DNA from: Coriobacteriia bacterium | GTDB taxonomy: Bacteria > Actinomycetota > Coriobacteriia > Anaerosomatales > JAENZW01 | Direction: 5' to 3' | Length of the DNA: 5,901 nt | Assembly: GCA_029858605.1 (NCBI GenBank) | Contig: JAOUET010000124.1 | Coordinates: forward strand, 1 to 5,901 | Shown: positions 5,059 to 5,901 of the stretch, piece after piece | Layout: the number at the start of each line of letters is the position of its first letter | How positions within the stretch are numbered: position 1 is the stretch's first letter | The notes under the pieces: generated by a model | The model's database searches: none | Told to the model about the DNA's origin: nothing | What the model saw: only the letters and a program-made list of their open reading frames with translations | Program-made: the position numbers and the translations under genes

Positions 5059-5901
5059 TCCGTGCCAACCCCCGCTTCCACTACGGATCCGATACGCACG
5101 GCCGTGGCTTTGAACACGGCCAGTACAGGCGTTCCCTTCTCGAGACGCATCTCGGCAACCGCCGCGCGCGACACGCTCGACACCAGACGAACGCTACCGG
5201 ACGCAACCGTCACGTGCCAGGTCGCGCCCCTTGGCGCGAGTTCTGCGACCTTGCCCCGCAAGCGGTTGCGCGCCGAGGAGACGGGTAGCTCCTCGTCAAC
5301 AGCGAACAGCAGCACGTCCTCGGGTCTCACGCCGAGAAGGACCTCGGTCCCCGCTTTGGGATGGCCGACGGCGAAGAGCTGAGCGCCCCCGCAGCGCACC
5401 GAGGCGAGGCCGTTCGTCACGCTCTCTACTACTCCGCGCAGAGAAGGTTCGATGCCTAGGAAGTGTGCCGTCCAGTCGTCGGCAGGCACACCCATGACCT
5501 GGTCGACAGGTCCTTCGGAAACGATCCTGCCCTCATTCATGATCGCGACCCTATCAGCCACGATCATCGCCTCGTCCTGATCGTGCGTGACGTAGACGGT
5601 AGTGACGCCCTCCTCGGACAAGATCTCGGAGAAGTCCTCCGAGAGGCGGCGTTTGAGGATTGGGTCGAGGGATGCGAGAGGCTCGTCCAGCAGCAGAACG
5701 CGCGGGTCGAGAACGAGTGCACGGGCGAGCGCGACTCGCTGCGCCTCGCCACCCGACAACGTGAGCGCCGAGCGATCCTCATAGCCGACCAAGCCCACCC
5801 TGGCCAGCGCATCCCGCACGCGTTCCAGCCGGTGCTTGCCGTCGATCCTTCTCAGCTTCAGTCCGAAGGCCACGTTCGCGGAGCCCGTTCCCTTGAAGAG
5901 A
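5055..5901 (-). CDS. ABC transporter ATPase with TOBE domain, probably molybdate/tungstate uptake (5' end missing)
   Basis: This is the ATP-hydrolysing subunit of an importer, acting on the inner face of the membrane. The frame runs off the window, and 281 residues of the C-terminal part are visible (numbered from the window edge). They begin LFKGTGSANVAFGL, the usual segment just after the Q-loop, so about 80 residues with Walker A are missing. Visible motifs: signature LSGGEAQ (48-54), Walker B VLLLDEP (68-74) with the catalytic Glu, D-loop SLD (77-79) and the switch His in VTHD (H106). GVRPEDV (190-196) and a C-terminal TOBE/Mop-like domain from about 213 (RLRGKV, then FKATAV at 263-268) follow; such domains bind oxyanions or sense substrate in ModC and similar proteins. 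The Moco-operon position points to molybdate or tungstate (ModC, TupC or WtpC type), and the sequence does not decide which. Sulfate (CysA) is less likely. The GTG at 5873 is not the real start. Binding-protein and permease genes probably lie upstream, outside the window. The stop overlaps the MobA-FdhD start as ATGA. Confidence 0.93.
   Translation of the reverse strand, partial: LFKGTGSANVAFGLKLRRIDGKHRLERVRDALARVGLVGYEDRSALTLSGGEAQRVALARALVLDPRVLLLDEPLASLDPILKRRLSEDFSEILSEEGVTTVYVTHDQDEAMIVADRVAIMNEGRIVSEGPVDQVMGVPADDWTAHFLGIEPSLRGVVESVTNGLASVRCGGAQLFAVGHPKAGTEVLLGVRPEDVLLFAVDEELPVSSARNRLRGKVAELAPRGATWHVTVASGSVRLVSSVSRAAVAEMRLEKGTPVLAVFKATAVRIGSVVEAGVGTE

Larger units (their letters stand above)
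1..5901 (-). other. Single Moco biosynthesis operon (continues beyond both ends)
   Basis: All eight frames point the same way, and each junction is an overlap of 1-4 nt or a gap of 1-5 nt. No gap could hold a promoter or terminator. Shine-Dalgarno sites lie inside the preceding genes, which signals translational coupling. The order transporter ATPase, mobA-fdhD, moeA, small Cys gene, mobB, moaA, moaC does not follow pathway order. It groups the late steps (guanylylation, sulfuration, metal insertion) first and cPMP synthesis last. Confidence 0.85.

Noticed and set aside
5871..5873. GTG at 5873 as the start of the ABC ATPase
   Set aside because: The frame continues upstream to the window edge with typical ABC sequence (LFKGTG...), and this start would lose Walker A.
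1..5901. Promoters, terminators, riboswitches (including a Moco riboswitch), repeats, tRNA or CRISPR
   Set aside because: The longest non-coding gap is 5 nt, so nothing of this kind fits between genes. I saw no repeat array or tRNA-like sequence on either strand.

Overview
The window is one stretch of a molybdenum/tungsten-cofactor (Moco) operon. Every gene lies on the minus strand, so transcription runs from position 5901 towards position 1. In transcription order it holds: (1) the 3' part of an ABC-transporter ATPase with a C-terminal TOBE domain, probably for molybdate or tungstate; (2) a single 480-residue protein joining MobA (molybdopterin guanylyltransferase) to FdhD (formate dehydrogenase accessory sulfurtransferase); (3) MoeA (molybdenum insertase); (4) a 72-residue cysteine-containing protein I cannot assign; (5) MobB (P-loop GTPase adaptor); (6) MoaA (radical-SAM GTP 3',8-cyclase); (7) MoaC (cyclic pyranopterin monophosphate synthase); and (8) the first six codons of another gene, cut off by the window edge.

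The genes are packed without space. Junctions are, in order: 4-nt ATGA overlap, 1-nt gap, 4-nt ATGA overlap, 3-nt gap, 1-nt TGATG overlap, 1-nt gap, 5-nt gap. No intergenic stretch is long enough for a promoter or terminator, so this should be one polycistronic, translationally coupled transcript. Its promoter and terminator lie outside the window. There are no RNA genes, repeats, mobile elements or CRISPR arrays.

Together the genes cover oxyanion uptake, GTP to cPMP (MoaA, MoaC), metal insertion into molybdopterin (MoeA), nucleotide attachment to give the guanine dinucleotide form (MobA, MobB) and sulfuration for formate dehydrogenase (FdhD). MoaD/MoaE (cPMP to molybdopterin) are not in the window. 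The MobA-FdhD fusion suggests that a main client is a bis-MGD formate dehydrogenase or a related Mo/W enzyme.

The DNA is GC-rich (well above 55% by eye) with G/C-rich third positions and clear GGAGG-type ribosome sites. A Mo/W formate-dehydrogenase maturation operon fits a high-GC anaerobe or facultative anaerobe. An anaerobic actinobacterium (Coriobacteriia-like), a delta-proteobacterium-like lineage or a high-GC clostridial relative are all possible, and the sequence alone does not let me choose. The two points most worth a second look are the MobA-FdhD fusion, with a possible internal FdhD start, and the small Cys protein between moeA and mobB.
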